From assembly GCA_047921395.1 (NCBI GenBank), contig JBLRWH010000001.1, positions 1 through 64,000 on the forward strand: a DNA stretch of 64,000 nt, read 5' to 3'. This DNA comes from XN24 sp047921395 (GTDB lineage Bacteria > Pseudomonadota > Gammaproteobacteria > Steroidobacterales > XN24). The notes under the pieces were generated by a model. That model had not been told where the DNA came from, made no database searches, and saw nothing but the letters and a program-made list of their open reading frames with translations. The translations under genes were made by a program, and so were the position numbers. Shown here piece after piece: positions 18,566 to 27,618 of the stretch. How positions within the stretch are numbered: position 1 is the stretch's first letter; each line of letters opens with the position of its first letter.

Positions 18566-19723
18566 TCAATCCCGGTCGAAGTACCGCGAGATCACCGGCC
18601 GGAAGCCATCCATGTCGACCAGGAAGGAATCGTGCCCCTGCAGCGACGGCAGGGCCACGAATTCGACCTCGCGGCTGGGGTGCTCGAGGCACTCCGCGAG
18701 TTGTTCCTGCTCGTGGAGCGGGAACAGGAAGTCGGTCTCGACGCCGATCACCAGCGCCCGGTCCAAGCTCGACTTGGCCAACTCGGTCGCGACGCAGCCG
18801 CTGTGTTCCGCGACATCGAACAGGTCCATGGCCCGGGACAGGTACAGGTAGCAATTCGGATCGAACTGGTCCACGAACTTGTTCGCGTGGTGTTCAAGGT
18901 AGGACTCGATCTCGAAGTCCACGCCGAACTGATCGCCCGCATCGTGCTCGCCGCCGGCGCGTTCACGCCCGAAGCGCTGGTCCCATTCCTCGGCCGACCG
19001 ATAGGTGATCATGCCGAGCTTGCGCGCGAGGCGCATGCCCATCAGCGGCGGCTCGTCGACGGGATAGTTGCCGCCCATCCACGCGGGATCGGAACGGATC
19101 ATCTCGCGCTGCAACGAGCGGAGCGAAATCGCGAAGGCAGGCGCGCGCGCCGACGACGAGATCAGCACCATCCCGTGGCTCATCTCCGGAAACAGCGTGC
19201 AGAACGCCAGCGCGGACATGCCGCCGAGCGACGGACCGATGACCGTGTGCAGCTTGCGAATCCCTAGGTGGCGCACGACCTCGCGGCCGGCGGCGGCGAT
19301 GTCCTCGATGGTCAACACCGGGAAGTTCAGCCGGTAGGGCTGGCCGGTGCGCGGATCGATCGAGGCCGGCCCGGTGGTGCCGAAGCAGCTGCCCATGGAA
19401 TTCACGCAGATCACGAACCAGCGGCGCGTATCGATCGGCCGGCCGGGCCCGACCATCTCTTCCCACCAGCCCGGCGCCTGGTCGTCGGGGGATGAGGCGG
19501 CGTGAGCCGAGGGCGAGAGTCCGGTGAACAGCAGCACGGCGTTGCCGGCCTGGCGGTCGAGCTCGCCCCAGGTCTCGTAGGCGATGTCGAGCCGGGGCAG
19601 CAGGCCGCCGCGATGCATCCGGAACGGCGCGTCCAGGCGCACGAAGCGGCGCGCGCCGGTGGCGGCCCGCGCCTCGCTGTGCCCGAATTCGTGTGTCTTG
19701 ATCACGGTGTCGCCCTGGGTCAT
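18566..19723 (-). CDS. metX: MetX-family homoserine/serine O-acyltransferase
   Basis: The product is 385 aa, an alpha/beta-hydrolase-fold acyltransferase. The nucleophile is in IGPSLGGMSAL; the catalytic Asp and His are expected in the VETDFLFP and LQGHDSFLVD regions. MetX activates homoserine for methionine synthesis. The substrate-pocket signature here, CVNSMGSCFGTTGPASIDP followed by TGQPYRLNFP, resembles the Xanthomonas-type proteins reassigned as serine O-succinyltransferases (cysteine synthesis) rather than typical homoserine acetyltransferases (GGCxGSTGP). I cannot settle the substrate by reading, so the symbol is provisional. It is the last gene of the run starting at trmJ, 14 bp after der, with a strong GGAGGAAGAG site. 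Confidence 0.85.
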   Translation of the reverse strand: MTQGDTVIKTHEFGHSEARAATGARRFVRLDAPFRMHRGGLLPRLDIAYETWGELDRQAGNAVLLFTGLSPSAHAASSPDDQAPGWWEEMVGPGRPIDTRRWFVICVNSMGSCFGTTGPASIDPRTGQPYRLNFPVLTIEDIAAAGREVVRHLGIRKLHTVIGPSLGGMSALAFCTLFPEMSHGMVLISSSARAPAFAISLRSLQREMIRSDPAWMGGNYPVDEPPLMGMRLARKLGMITYRSAEEWDQRFGRERAGGEHDAGDQFGVDFEIESYLEHHANKFVDQFDPNCYLYLSRAMDLFDVAEHSGCVATELAKSSLDRALVIGVETDFLFPLHEQEQLAECLEHPSREVEFVALPSLQGHDSFLVDMDGFRPVISRYFDRD

Positions 19724-19737
19724 ATCTCTTCCTCCCG

Positions 19738-21135
19738 CTAGCGCCGCTTCTTGACGTGCTGCATCAGGCGCTCGCGCTTTTTCTGCTGGCGCGGCGTCAG
19801 TGGATTGCGGCGCCCGGCAAAGGGATTATCGGCCGAACGCAGCTCGATGCGCACCGGCGTGCCCTGCAGCCGGAACACCTTGCGGAAAATGTTCGCAAGG
19901 TAGCGCTGGTAAGTGTCCGGCAGCAACTCCGCCTGGCTGCCGTGCACGACGATGACCGGGGGGTTGCGTCCGCCCTGGTGGGCATAGCGCAACTTGATGC
20001 GCCGGCCGCGCACGATCGGCGGCTGGTGCGCGACCACCGCGTCCTGCAGGACCCGAGTCAGCTCCGGCGTGGGCAGGGTGCGGTGCGCGGCGGCGTGGCT
20101 CGCGCCGACCAGCGCGAACAGGTCGCCGACTCCCGTGCCGTGCAGCGCCGAAATGAACTGGATCGGGGCGTACTCCACGAACGGCAGTTTCAGGTCGAGC
20201 TGGCGTCGCACCGCATCCCGCTGGTCGGGTGCGAGGCCGTCCCACTTGTTCACCGCGATCACCATCGCGCGACCGCGTTCCGCCGCCAGCCCGAGCAGGC
20301 TCGCGTCCTGGTCGGTGACGCCGTCGCGCGCATCCAGCACGGCGATCACGACCGAGGCCGCATCGATGGCGCCGAGCGTCTTGATGATGCTGAATTTCTC
20401 GATGGTCTCGGACACCCGCGCGCGGCGCCGCACGCCTGCCGTATCCACGAGCGTGTAGCGCTCGCCGTCGCGCGTGAACGGCACCTCGACGGCGTCGCGC
20501 GTCGTGCCGGGCTGATCGAAGGCGACGAGGCGTTCCTCCCCGATCATCCGGTTGATCAGGGTGGACTTGCCGACGTTCGGCCGACCGATCACGGCCACGC
20601 GGATGGAGTCCTCGGCCCGCTCCGGCGCATCGGACTCATCGGTGCCGGGGAAAGGCGCCAGCACCTCGTCCATCAGCGCGCGCACGTTGTCGCCGTGGGC
20701 CGACGAAATCACCACGGGTTCGCCGATCCCGAGGCGGTGGAACTCGGCCGTGACGAGCGAGAGCGCCTGGCCCTCGCCCTTATTCACCACCAGGACCACC
20801 GGGCGGCCGCGACGCCGCAGCAGCGCCGCGATCTGCTCGTCGGTCGCGGTCAGGCCCTCGCGGCCATCGACCATGAACAGCACGACATCGGCCTCGTCCA
20901 GCGCCCGCATGGTCTGGCGGGCCATGAGGCCGTCGAGCTCGTCCTGCTGGCCGGTGAGTCCGCCGGTGTCGACGACGATGTAAGGCACCGGCCCGACGCG
21001 CCCGAAGCCATATTGCCGATCGCGGGTCAGGCCGGGGAGATCCGCGACCAATGCGTCACGGGTGCGCGTCAGGAAATTGAACAGCGTGGACTTGCCGACA
21101 TTCGGCCTGCCTGCAAGGGCGACGACGGGAAGCAT
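19738..21135 (-). CDS. der: Ribosome biogenesis GTPase Der (EngA)
   Basis: The product is 465 aa, with two tandem GTPase domains and a C-terminal KH-like domain, the arrangement unique to Der. Domain 1 has AGRPNVGKSTLFNFL and DTGGL, with NKGEG in the G4 position. Domain 2 has IGRPNVGKSTLINRM, DTAGV and NKWDG. The basic tail (PRQQKKRERLMQHVKKRR) is typical. It acts in 50S subunit maturation. It lies 13 bp downstream of bamB on the same strand, as in E. coli. Confidence 0.98.
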   Translation of the reverse strand: MLPVVALAGRPNVGKSTLFNFLTRTRDALVADLPGLTRDRQYGFGRVGPVPYIVVDTGGLTGQQDELDGLMARQTMRALDEADVVLFMVDGREGLTATDEQIAALLRRRGRPVVLVVNKGEGQALSLVTAEFHRLGIGEPVVISSAHGDNVRALMDEVLAPFPGTDESDAPERAEDSIRVAVIGRPNVGKSTLINRMIGEERLVAFDQPGTTRDAVEVPFTRDGERYTLVDTAGVRRRARVSETIEKFSIIKTLGAIDAASVVIAVLDARDGVTDQDASLLGLAAERGRAMVIAVNKWDGLAPDQRDAVRRQLDLKLPFVEYAPIQFISALHGTGVGDLFALVGASHAAAHRTLPTPELTRVLQDAVVAHQPPIVRGRRIKLRYAHQGGRNPPVIVVHGSQAELLPDTYQRYLANIFRKVFRLQGTPVRIELRSADNPFAGRRNPLTPRQQKKRERLMQHVKKRR

Positions 21136-21148
21136 CGCGGGCGAGGCC

Positions 21149-22318
21149 TCAGCCCCGCGGCTCCGCGCGCAGGGCGTACACGCGATCGTCCTCGTCCTGC
21201 ACGATGAGCAATTCGCCGCCGCTGACCGGGGCCGTCACGAAGGCCGCCTTGCCGGCACGGAAGCGCGCCTGGATCGCGCCGGTGTAAACGTCCAGCCAGT
21301 GCAGCCAGCCCTCGAAATCGCCCACCACCACGCTCTGGCCGAAAGGCGTCGGCGCCGTGAGCCGGCGCATGCGGAGTAAACCCTGGCGCCACAATTCCGC
21401 TCCGCTCGAGCGATTCACCGCCACCACCACGCCATCGGCATCTGCCACGTACACCGAGGTCCAATCGACACTGAGCCCGTGGTAGCTCGACATGTCGGTG
21501 GCCCAGGCGATCTGCCCCGTGTCGAGCGCGAGATTGGCGAGCCGGCCACGATAGCTGACCGCGTACACGTCCTCGCCGAGCACCTGCGGCGTGGAATCGA
21601 CGTCGGACAGGCGCTCGATCTCGGTGCGCCCGCGACCGATCGCGATGATGTTCTCCCACAGCGTCTCGCCGTCGCGCAGCGAGTAAGCGCCGATTCGGCC
21701 ATTGTCGAACCCGGCGACCACGACGTTCCCGGCGATGACCGGCGAAGCGGTACCCCGAAGGGACAGGCGGGGCGGCTCGTGCTCGACCATCCAGAGCTCG
21801 CGACCGGTGTCGGCGGCCAGGCCACGCATCCTCCCGTCCACCGTGCGCACCACCACCACGTTCGGCGAGACGGCCGGCCTGGCGAGCATTTCACCGGACA
21901 GCTGAACCTCCCAGCGCGGCGTGCCGTCAGCGATATTGAGCGCCACCACCCGGCCGCTGCTGCTGCCGACTACCACCAGGCCATGCCCTGCGGCAGGCCC
22001 CGCGGAGGCCTTCAGCTTCGTGTCGGTCGTCCACTGGCTGCGCCCTGTTTCCAGATCGAGTGCATGGACGCGGCCGTTCCGCCCGGCTGCGTACACGCGT
22101 CCACCCTCGACGGCCGGACGCAGCGCGAGATCCAGCAATTCCGAGCCCGAACCGACGCGCGTATCCCAGGCCTTGCGCACGTTGAGCACGGGCTGGATCT
22201 CGGTCAGCTTGGCGGGGGCCTCGATCGGCTCGTCCTTGCCGCCGAACACGCCGCAGCCTCCCAGCAACACCGGGAGCACCAGGATCCAGCCCAGCGCAGT
22301 GCCGCGGCGGCTCATCAC
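21149..22318 (-). CDS. bamB: Outer-membrane assembly lipoprotein BamB
   Basis: The product is 389 aa. It starts with a lipoprotein signal ending in LPVLLGGCGVFGG, so it is anchored in the outer membrane facing the periplasm. The rest is an eight-bladed PQQ-type beta-propeller with repeated G-x-V-x-A-L/W blades (DLETGRSQWTTDTKL, VVVGSSSGRVVALNIADG). BamB is a scaffold for the BAM complex, which inserts beta-barrel proteins. Its ATG overlaps the yfgM stop by 4 bp, and der follows, matching the conserved yfgM-bamB-der order. Confidence 0.96.
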   Translation of the reverse strand: MMSRRGTALGWILVLPVLLGGCGVFGGKDEPIEAPAKLTEIQPVLNVRKAWDTRVGSGSELLDLALRPAVEGGRVYAAGRNGRVHALDLETGRSQWTTDTKLKASAGPAAGHGLVVVGSSSGRVVALNIADGTPRWEVQLSGEMLARPAVSPNVVVVRTVDGRMRGLAADTGRELWMVEHEPPRLSLRGTASPVIAGNVVVAGFDNGRIGAYSLRDGETLWENIIAIGRGRTEIERLSDVDSTPQVLGEDVYAVSYRGRLANLALDTGQIAWATDMSSYHGLSVDWTSVYVADADGVVVAVNRSSGAELWRQGLLRMRRLTAPTPFGQSVVVGDFEGWLHWLDVYTGAIQARFRAGKAAFVTAPVSGGELLIVQDEDDRVYALRAEPRG

Positions 22319-22977
22319 GAAGCGTCGCCCCCCGGGGCCGCACCGCCCCCCAGGGCCTCGAGCTTCAGGCGAACGAACTCCTCGTCGATGATGGCGCCGA
22401 GCGTTTGCGCGCCGGCGAGCGCTCGGCGATAGGCCTCTCCTGCACCCTCCGTATCGCCCCGGGCGGCCAGGATATCGCCCTCGATCTCGAGCATCGCGGG
22501 GGCGAACGCGCCCGCGTCAGGGCCACGCACGAGCTCCAGCGCGCGCTCGTGCTCGCCTTCCGCGACCAGCAGCCGCGCCAGGCGGAAGCGCGCGATGAGC
22601 GCGATCTGCGGGTCGTCGGCCTCGGCCAGGACCTGCTCGAGCGCCACAATTCCCGCGGCGATATCGCCGCCGGTGACCAGCGCGGCCGCCAGCGCGAGCC
22701 GGCCGTGCTGCAGGTAGGGCGAGGAGCCATGGGCAGACGCCAGGCTATCCACGCCCGCGCGCACGTCGTCGATCCGGCCCTGCGTCACCGCTTCCGCAAC
22801 GGCGGAATAAATCGCGGATGCCTGCTCGGCACGCTCGAGCTTGTAGTCCTGCCACCAGTTCCAGCCCGCGAGCGACAGCAGGCCACCGCCGATGCCGACG
22901 ATGATCCAGGCACCGTTCTCCTTCCACCACTGGCGGATCCGGTCTACCTGTTCGCGTTCAGAGAGATAATCTTCCAC
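22315..22977 (-). CDS. yfgM: YfgM-type ancillary SecYEG/periplasmic chaperone-network protein
   Basis: The product is 220 aa from a GTG at 22977 that has a GGAG site 6-7 nt upstream; a GTG at 22992 is an alternative. A cytoplasmic stretch (EDYLSEREQVDRIRQWWKENG) precedes one transmembrane segment (WIIVGIGGGLLSLAGWNWW). The periplasmic part is a TPR-like helical domain (about 50-215). In E. coli, YfgM binds the Sec translocon and PpiD and links to periplasmic chaperones. Position between hisS and bamB, with a 4-bp overlap into bamB, supports the call. Confidence 0.93.
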   Translation of the reverse strand: MEDYLSEREQVDRIRQWWKENGAWIIVGIGGGLLSLAGWNWWQDYKLERAEQASAIYSAVAEAVTQGRIDDVRAGVDSLASAHGSSPYLQHGRLALAAALVTGGDIAAGIVALEQVLAEADDPQIALIARFRLARLLVAEGEHERALELVRGPDAGAFAPAMLEIEGDILAARGDTEGAGEAYRRALAGAQTLGAIIDEEFVRLKLEALGGGAAPGGDAS

Positions 22978-23033
22978 TTCGTTCTCCGTCACCGCACCCG
23001 CCCGGGCCGGCGTCACTACTCGATGATTGCCTT

Positions 23034-24311
23034 TCAGTCGCGGTCGGCCGCGACACACTCCGTAAGATGCGCCCGCAGGGCGTCGTATTCCATCGCGTGC
23101 TGCTCCTCGCTGGTGCGCAGCGGCTTGACCAGCACCTGGCCCGCGGCCAGTTCGGTGTCGCCGAGAATCAACGCCAGCGCCGCGCCGCTCTTGTCCGCCT
23201 TTTTCATGGCCGCCTTCAGCGAGCCCTCGCCGCAGTGCGTCAGCAACCGCAGGCCGGCGATCCCGCTGCGTAATGATTCCGCCAGCGCGAAGGCCGCCGA
23301 CTGCGCGGCGCCGCCGACCGGCACGAGGTAGGCATGCGGGACCGGCGCCGGCGGCGCTCGATCCTGCACCAGCTCGACCAGTCGCTCCATGCCGAGCGCC
23401 CAGCCGATGGCCGGCGTGGCGCGCCCCCCGAGTTGCTCGACCAGCCCGTCGTAGCGCCCGCCGCTGCACACCGCGGCCTGGGCGCCGAGGCGGTCCGTCA
23501 GCCACTCGAACACCGTCCGGCTGTAGTAGTCGAGCCCCCGGACCAGCCGCGGGTTCACTTTGTACGTAACCCCGACCGCCTCCAGCATTGCCTGCAGCTG
23601 CTCGAGGTGGGCCGCCGACTCCGCGTCCAGGTGATCGGTAATCACGGGCGCCGCGGCGATCAGCGCCTGCATCGCCGGGTTCTTGCTGTCCAGGATCCTG
23701 AGCGGGTTCTGCTCCAGGCGGCGCACGCTGTCCGCGTCGAGGTGTTCGCGGTGCGCGCTGAAGTGTTCGACCAGCAGCGCCCGGTAAGCCTGGCGTGACT
23801 CCGCGGTGCCGAGCGAATTCAGTTCCAGCCGCAGGTCGTCGAGCCCGAGTGCGCGCCACAGGCGCGCCGACATCAGGATCAGCTCGGCGTCGACATCGGG
23901 CCCGGCGAAGCCGAGCGCCTCGGCGCCCACCTGGTGAAACTGGCGATAGCGGCCCTTCTGCGGTCGCTCGTAGCGAAACATCGGGCCGGCATACCAGAGC
24001 CGCTGCTGCTGGTTGTGGATCAGGCCGTTGCTGATCGCGGCGCGCACGCAGCTTGCCGTCGCCTCTGGGCGCAAGCTCAGCTGATCGCCATTGCGATCCT
24101 GGAACGTGTACATCTCCTTCTCGACGATGTCGGTGACTTCGCCGATGGAACGGCTGAACAGCTCGGCGCGCTCGACCAGGGGGACACGCAGCTCGCGATA
24201 GCCGTAGGCGTCGAACACCTCGCGAGCCGTGGCCTCGACCCATTGCCAGGTCGGGGTCGCGTCCGGAAGTATGTCGTTCATACCCCGAATGGGCTGGATT
24301 GCCGCCGCCAT
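23034..24311 (-). CDS. hisS: Histidyl-tRNA synthetase
   Basis: The product is 425 aa, a class II synthetase. Visible motifs are the N-terminal IQPIRGMNDILP, motif 2 around FRYERPQKGRYRQFHQVGAE, the histidine loop LVRGLDYYSRTVFEW and motif 3 GWALGMERLVEL. The C-terminal anticodon-binding domain starts near residue 330. In many gammaproteobacteria ispG lies directly upstream; here rodZ is upstream with only a 14-bp gap, so ispG must be elsewhere. Confidence 0.98.
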   Translation of the reverse strand: MAAAIQPIRGMNDILPDATPTWQWVEATAREVFDAYGYRELRVPLVERAELFSRSIGEVTDIVEKEMYTFQDRNGDQLSLRPEATASCVRAAISNGLIHNQQQRLWYAGPMFRYERPQKGRYRQFHQVGAEALGFAGPDVDAELILMSARLWRALGLDDLRLELNSLGTAESRQAYRALLVEHFSAHREHLDADSVRRLEQNPLRILDSKNPAMQALIAAAPVITDHLDAESAAHLEQLQAMLEAVGVTYKVNPRLVRGLDYYSRTVFEWLTDRLGAQAAVCSGGRYDGLVEQLGGRATPAIGWALGMERLVELVQDRAPPAPVPHAYLVPVGGAAQSAAFALAESLRSGIAGLRLLTHCGEGSLKAAMKKADKSGAALALILGDTELAAGQVLVKPLRTSEEQHAMEYDALRAHLTECVAADRD

Positions 24312-24325
24312 GAAGACCCCCGGCG

Positions 24326-25204
24326 TCAGCCGGCGCCGCCGCCGACCGTCAGCCGCGCGGTGCCGTCCCGCCGGGCCGGCCGCACCGGCACGGACTCGCC
24401 GTCGAGCGCCAGGTGCACGCCCTCGGCGTTGCCGAAAAAGACCGAGACGGGTGCCGTGCCGCGCAGCCGGACAACGTCCCCGGCCTGCTGCAGCCGGTAG
24501 GCCAGTTGGCGGTCCTCGGCGTCAACGACTTCCAGCCAGCAGTCCTCGGTGAACTCGAAACGCAGTTCCACCGTGCCGGGCGGCAAGGGCAGCGGCTCCC
24601 CGGCCGCGACGACGTCAACGGCCGGGCGGGGGGTCTCCGCAACCCGTAGTTCGGGCTCCGGCTCCGCCTCCGGCGCAGGCTCCGGTGCGCCTGGCGGCGC
24701 CTCCACGGCAGTCGGCGTGGTGAACTCGAGCATGGCGGGGGCCGGCGCGGCGCCCGTGCCGGCGGTCGTCACACCCTCGGGAGAAGGCCCCATCAACCAC
24801 CAGGTCGAGGCCACAGCGATCGCGGCCACGGCGACGATGGCGAGCGGACCGGTCCAGCCGGGAACACCCCGCCGCGGCAGTTGGCCGGGCACCGGGCCGG
24901 GCTGAATCTCCGCAGGCGTCACGCCGTTACAGCAGGCCTCGAACGCGGCGATGAGTTCCTGCGGCGGAATCCCGAGCAACAGCGCCGCGCGCCGCAGGTA
25001 GCCGCGCACGAACACGACGCCGCCAAATCTCTCGTGCTCATCCTGCTCCAGCGCGTGGAGGCGCGCGAGCGGCAGGCACAGCTCGGCCGCCAACCGCTCG
25101 GCCGTCCAGCCGGCCCGCTCGCGGGCCGCCCGCAGTTGTTCTCCGGGTGACAACCCGCTGGCAGACCCCGGACCCGCCGCGACATCGATGACTTGCTCAC
25201 TCAC
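24326..25204 (-). CDS. rodZ: Cytoskeletal protein RodZ
   Basis: The product is 292 aa. A cytoplasmic Xre-like helix-turn-helix (about residues 18-85, GEQLRAARERAGWTAERLAA) is followed by one membrane segment (LAIVAVAAIAVASTWWLMG, about 125-143). A Pro/Glu-rich periplasmic linker and a C-terminal DUF4115 beta domain (ELRFEFTEDCWLEVVDAEDR) complete it. RodZ links MreB to the cell-wall elongation machinery. The start overlaps the pilW stop by 8 bp. Confidence 0.93.
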   Translation of the reverse strand: MSEQVIDVAAGPGSASGLSPGEQLRAARERAGWTAERLAAELCLPLARLHALEQDEHERFGGVVFVRGYLRRAALLLGIPPQELIAAFEACCNGVTPAEIQPGPVPGQLPRRGVPGWTGPLAIVAVAAIAVASTWWLMGPSPEGVTTAGTGAAPAPAMLEFTTPTAVEAPPGAPEPAPEAEPEPELRVAETPRPAVDVVAAGEPLPLPPGTVELRFEFTEDCWLEVVDAEDRQLAYRLQQAGDVVRLRGTAPVSVFFGNAEGVHLALDGESVPVRPARRDGTARLTVGGGAG

Positions 25205-25940
25205 GGCCCAGGCTCCTCACCTCGCGTGAATCGGGGAACTCCTGGCGCAACCGTTTCGCGTACTCAGCCGCGGCCCGTGTATCGCCGGCCGCCTGCTCGA
25301 TGCGCCAGCCGAGCTCGAGGCTGTAGGCGGTGATCGGGCTCAGCGCCTCGTAGCGCTGCAGGAACGCGCGCGCCTGAAGTTCCCGGTTAGTCTCGAGGCT
25401 GAGATCGGCGAGCTGCAGCAGCGCCTCGGTGAAATTCCGGTTCTTGTCGAGGGCCAGGCGGAAGTATTCCTCGGCCCGCTCGGGGTCGGGAATCCGCCGG
25501 GCGCAAACGCCCGCGTTGCTCAGCGCCGTCTCCGGCGCGCGATAGTAGGCGTTGGCCGCGGCCATCTCGAAATGACGTATGCCTTCCTCGTACTCGCCCT
25601 TGCGGCACAGGAAGCCGCCGTAATTGTTCATCATGTTGGGGTCATCGGGCGCAAGGCGCGTGGCGCGGCGCAGGTGCTCCTGGGCCCGCGGAATATCGCC
25701 GGCACGCTCGTAGAGGATGCCCAGCGCGGAATGCGCCGCCGGCAGCGTCGGGTCCTGCTTCACGGCGCGCTCGAGTTTCTCGCGCGCGCCCTCGAGATCG
25801 CCGCGCTGCATGTAGTTCATGCCGAGCTGCACGTTGAAGCGGGCGGCATCCTTGTCGGAGACCTCGGGCGCCTCCGTGGTGCTGGTGCAGCCCGCGACGG
25901 TCGCCGCGGCCACCAGCACGAGCACCCATCGACGCAACAT
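25197..25940 (-). CDS. pilW: Type IV pilus biogenesis/stability lipoprotein PilW (PilF)
   Basis: The product is 247 aa. A lipoprotein signal (LVLVAAATVAGCTS) is followed by six TPR-like repeats (LGMNYMQRGDLEGAREKLER, then LGILYERAGDIPRAQEHLRR, and so on). PilW/PilF is the outer-membrane pilotin that promotes PilQ secretin assembly. It overlaps rlmN by 1 bp (TGATG) and rodZ by 8 bp. The rlmN-pilW-rodZ order is conserved in gammaproteobacteria. No other pilus genes are in this window. Confidence 0.93.
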   Translation of the reverse strand: MLRRWVLVLVAAATVAGCTSTTEAPEVSDKDAARFNVQLGMNYMQRGDLEGAREKLERAVKQDPTLPAAHSALGILYERAGDIPRAQEHLRRATRLAPDDPNMMNNYGGFLCRKGEYEEGIRHFEMAAANAYYRAPETALSNAGVCARRIPDPERAEEYFRLALDKNRNFTEALLQLADLSLETNRELQARAFLQRYEALSPITAYSLELGWRIEQAAGDTRAAAEYAKRLRQEFPDSREVRSLGRE

Positions 25941-27046
25941 CAGGAGGCCCTCGCGGAAATGCTGACCAACTTGTTACCGAGCCGGTAGCGCATGCGGTCG
26001 TTCACCTGCCCCGCCAGCTGGCCGCAAGCGGCGTCGATGTCGTCGCCGCGCGTGCGCCGGATGGTCGTGCGGATGCCCTTGCGCAGCAGGAACTCCCGGC
26101 AGCGCTCGATCGCCTCGACCGGCGAGCGGCGGAACTCGGTGCCGGGAAACGGGTTGAACGGGATCAGGTTGACCTTCGCCGGGCGGTGCGCGAGCAACTT
26201 CGCGAGGCGCCGCATGTCCTCGTCCCGGTCGTTGACGCCGTCCAGCATGACGTACTCGAAGGTGATGTGCCGGCCCGTGCCGCGCTCTGCATACCGCCAG
26301 CAGGCCTCGAGCAACTCCTCGATCGGGTGACGACGGTTGATCGGCACGAGGCGATCGCGCAGTTCGTCGTCGGCCGCATGCAGCGAGACCGCGAGCGCGA
26401 CGTTGCACTCCTCGCCGAGCCGGTCCAGCTGCGGCACCAGCCCCGAGGTGCTCACCGTGACGCGGCGGCGCGAGATGTTGAAGCCGAAGTCGTCGAGCAG
26501 CACCTGGATGGCCGGGACCACGTTGCGGTAGTTCGCCAGCGGTTCGCCCATGCCCATGAACACGACGTTGGTGACGATGCGGTCGCCGTCGGAGCGATAA
26601 CCCAGCTCGCGATTGGCGAGCCAGACCTGGCCGACGATATCGGCCGAAGAGAGGTTGCGATTGAAGCCCTGCTTGCCGGTGGCGCAGAACGCGCAATCCA
26701 TCGCGCAGCCGACCTGGCTGGAGATGCACAGCGTGCCGCGCGCCGTCTCCGGAATGAACACCGTCTCGATCGCCTGGCCGCCGTTCATCGACAGCATCCA
26801 CTTGCGGGTGTCGTCGTCCGCGTGGTGCAGCGAGCGGATCTCGGGCACCCGGATCTCCGCGATCTCCGCGAGCTTGCCGCGCAGCGCCTTCGAGATGTTG
26901 GTCATCTCTTCGAAGTCCGCGACCCCAAGGCGGTACATCCAGGTCATGAGCTGGCGCGCGCGGAAGGGTTTCTCGCCGAGGCCGGCGAAAAGTTCTTCCA
27001 GTCCCTCGCGGGACAGGCCGAGCAGGTTGACGCGCGCGTCGCTCAT
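25940..27046 (-). CDS. rlmN: Dual-specificity 23S rRNA/tRNA m2A methyltransferase RlmN
   Basis: The product is 368 aa, a radical SAM enzyme that methylates C2 of A2503 in 23S rRNA and A37 of some tRNAs. The cluster motif CxxxCxxC is in QVGCAMDCAFCATGKQG. The mechanistic C-terminal cysteine is in DDIDAACGQLAGQ. GMGEPLANY and STSGLVPQ are family marks. I start at ATG 27046 (MSDARVNLLGL), which fits the family length. A longer open frame upstream overlaps ndk and is not plausible. It lies 7 bp after ndk. Confidence 0.97.
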   Translation of the reverse strand: MSDARVNLLGLSREGLEELFAGLGEKPFRARQLMTWMYRLGVADFEEMTNISKALRGKLAEIAEIRVPEIRSLHHADDDTRKWMLSMNGGQAIETVFIPETARGTLCISSQVGCAMDCAFCATGKQGFNRNLSSADIVGQVWLANRELGYRSDGDRIVTNVVFMGMGEPLANYRNVVPAIQVLLDDFGFNISRRRVTVSTSGLVPQLDRLGEECNVALAVSLHAADDELRDRLVPINRRHPIEELLEACWRYAERGTGRHITFEYVMLDGVNDRDEDMRRLAKLLAHRPAKVNLIPFNPFPGTEFRRSPVEAIERCREFLLRKGIRTTIRRTRGDDIDAACGQLAGQVNDRMRYRLGNKLVSISARAS

Positions 27047-27053
27047 GGGGGGC

Positions 27054-27485
27054 TCAGCGCGTCCTCGGGCAGAGTTCCCGGCCGGCAAAGAAAAAGCCGA
27101 TCTCGTGGCGGGCGGTATCCGGACCGTCGGAACCGTGCACCACGTTTTCCTCGATGCTGTCGGCAAAGTCGGCGCGGATCGTGCCCTTGTCGGCCTTGGC
27201 GGGATCGGTCGCGCCCATGATCTCGCGATGCTTCGCGATGGCGTTCTCGCCCTCGAGCACGCTGACCATGACCGGCCCGGAAGTCATGTAGGACACCAGG
27301 TCGTTGTAGAACGGGCGCTCGCGATGCACCGCGTAGAACGCGCCGGCATCGGCGGGCGACAGGTGGGCCATGCGGGCCGCGACGATCTTGAGGCCGCCGG
27401 CCTCGAAGCGACGGTAGACCTCGCCGATCAGGTTCTTCTGGACGCCATCGGGCTTGATGATGGAAAGAGTGCGTTCGATCGCCAT
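27054..27485 (-). CDS. ndk: Nucleoside diphosphate kinase
   Basis: The product is 143 aa, the standard size. It equilibrates nucleoside tri- and diphosphates through a phosphohistidine. The N-terminus ERTLSIIKPDGVQKNLIGE and the active-site NVVHGSDGPDTARHEI (catalytic His) are intact. The ATG at 27485 has a GGGAACC-like site; an in-frame ATG further upstream would add 22 non-conserved residues. A 133-bp intergenic region separates it from iscA, so it may have its own promoter. Confidence 0.98.
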   Translation of the reverse strand: MAIERTLSIIKPDGVQKNLIGEVYRRFEAGGLKIVAARMAHLSPADAGAFYAVHRERPFYNDLVSYMTSGPVMVSVLEGENAIAKHREIMGATDPAKADKGTIRADFADSIEENVVHGSDGPDTARHEIGFFFAGRELCPRTR

Positions 27486-27555
27486 GGGGTTCCCTTGGTT
27501 TTTGTATGAGTCCGGGCCGAAATTCGTTGCAAATCCGCACGCTGCGGCCACAACC

Positions 27556-27572
27556 CCCGCCGGATGCCGGCG
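27556..27572 (-). terminator. Small hairpin between iscA and ndk
   Basis: CCGCCGG and CCGGCGG enclose a 3-nt loop. No T-run follows on the minus strand, so it may only attenuate, or be chance in GC-rich DNA. Confidence 0.25.
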
Positions 27573-27618
27573 GAGAGCGTAACGGAATATCTTACTGCCA
27601 CGGGACCCGGGCGTACAA

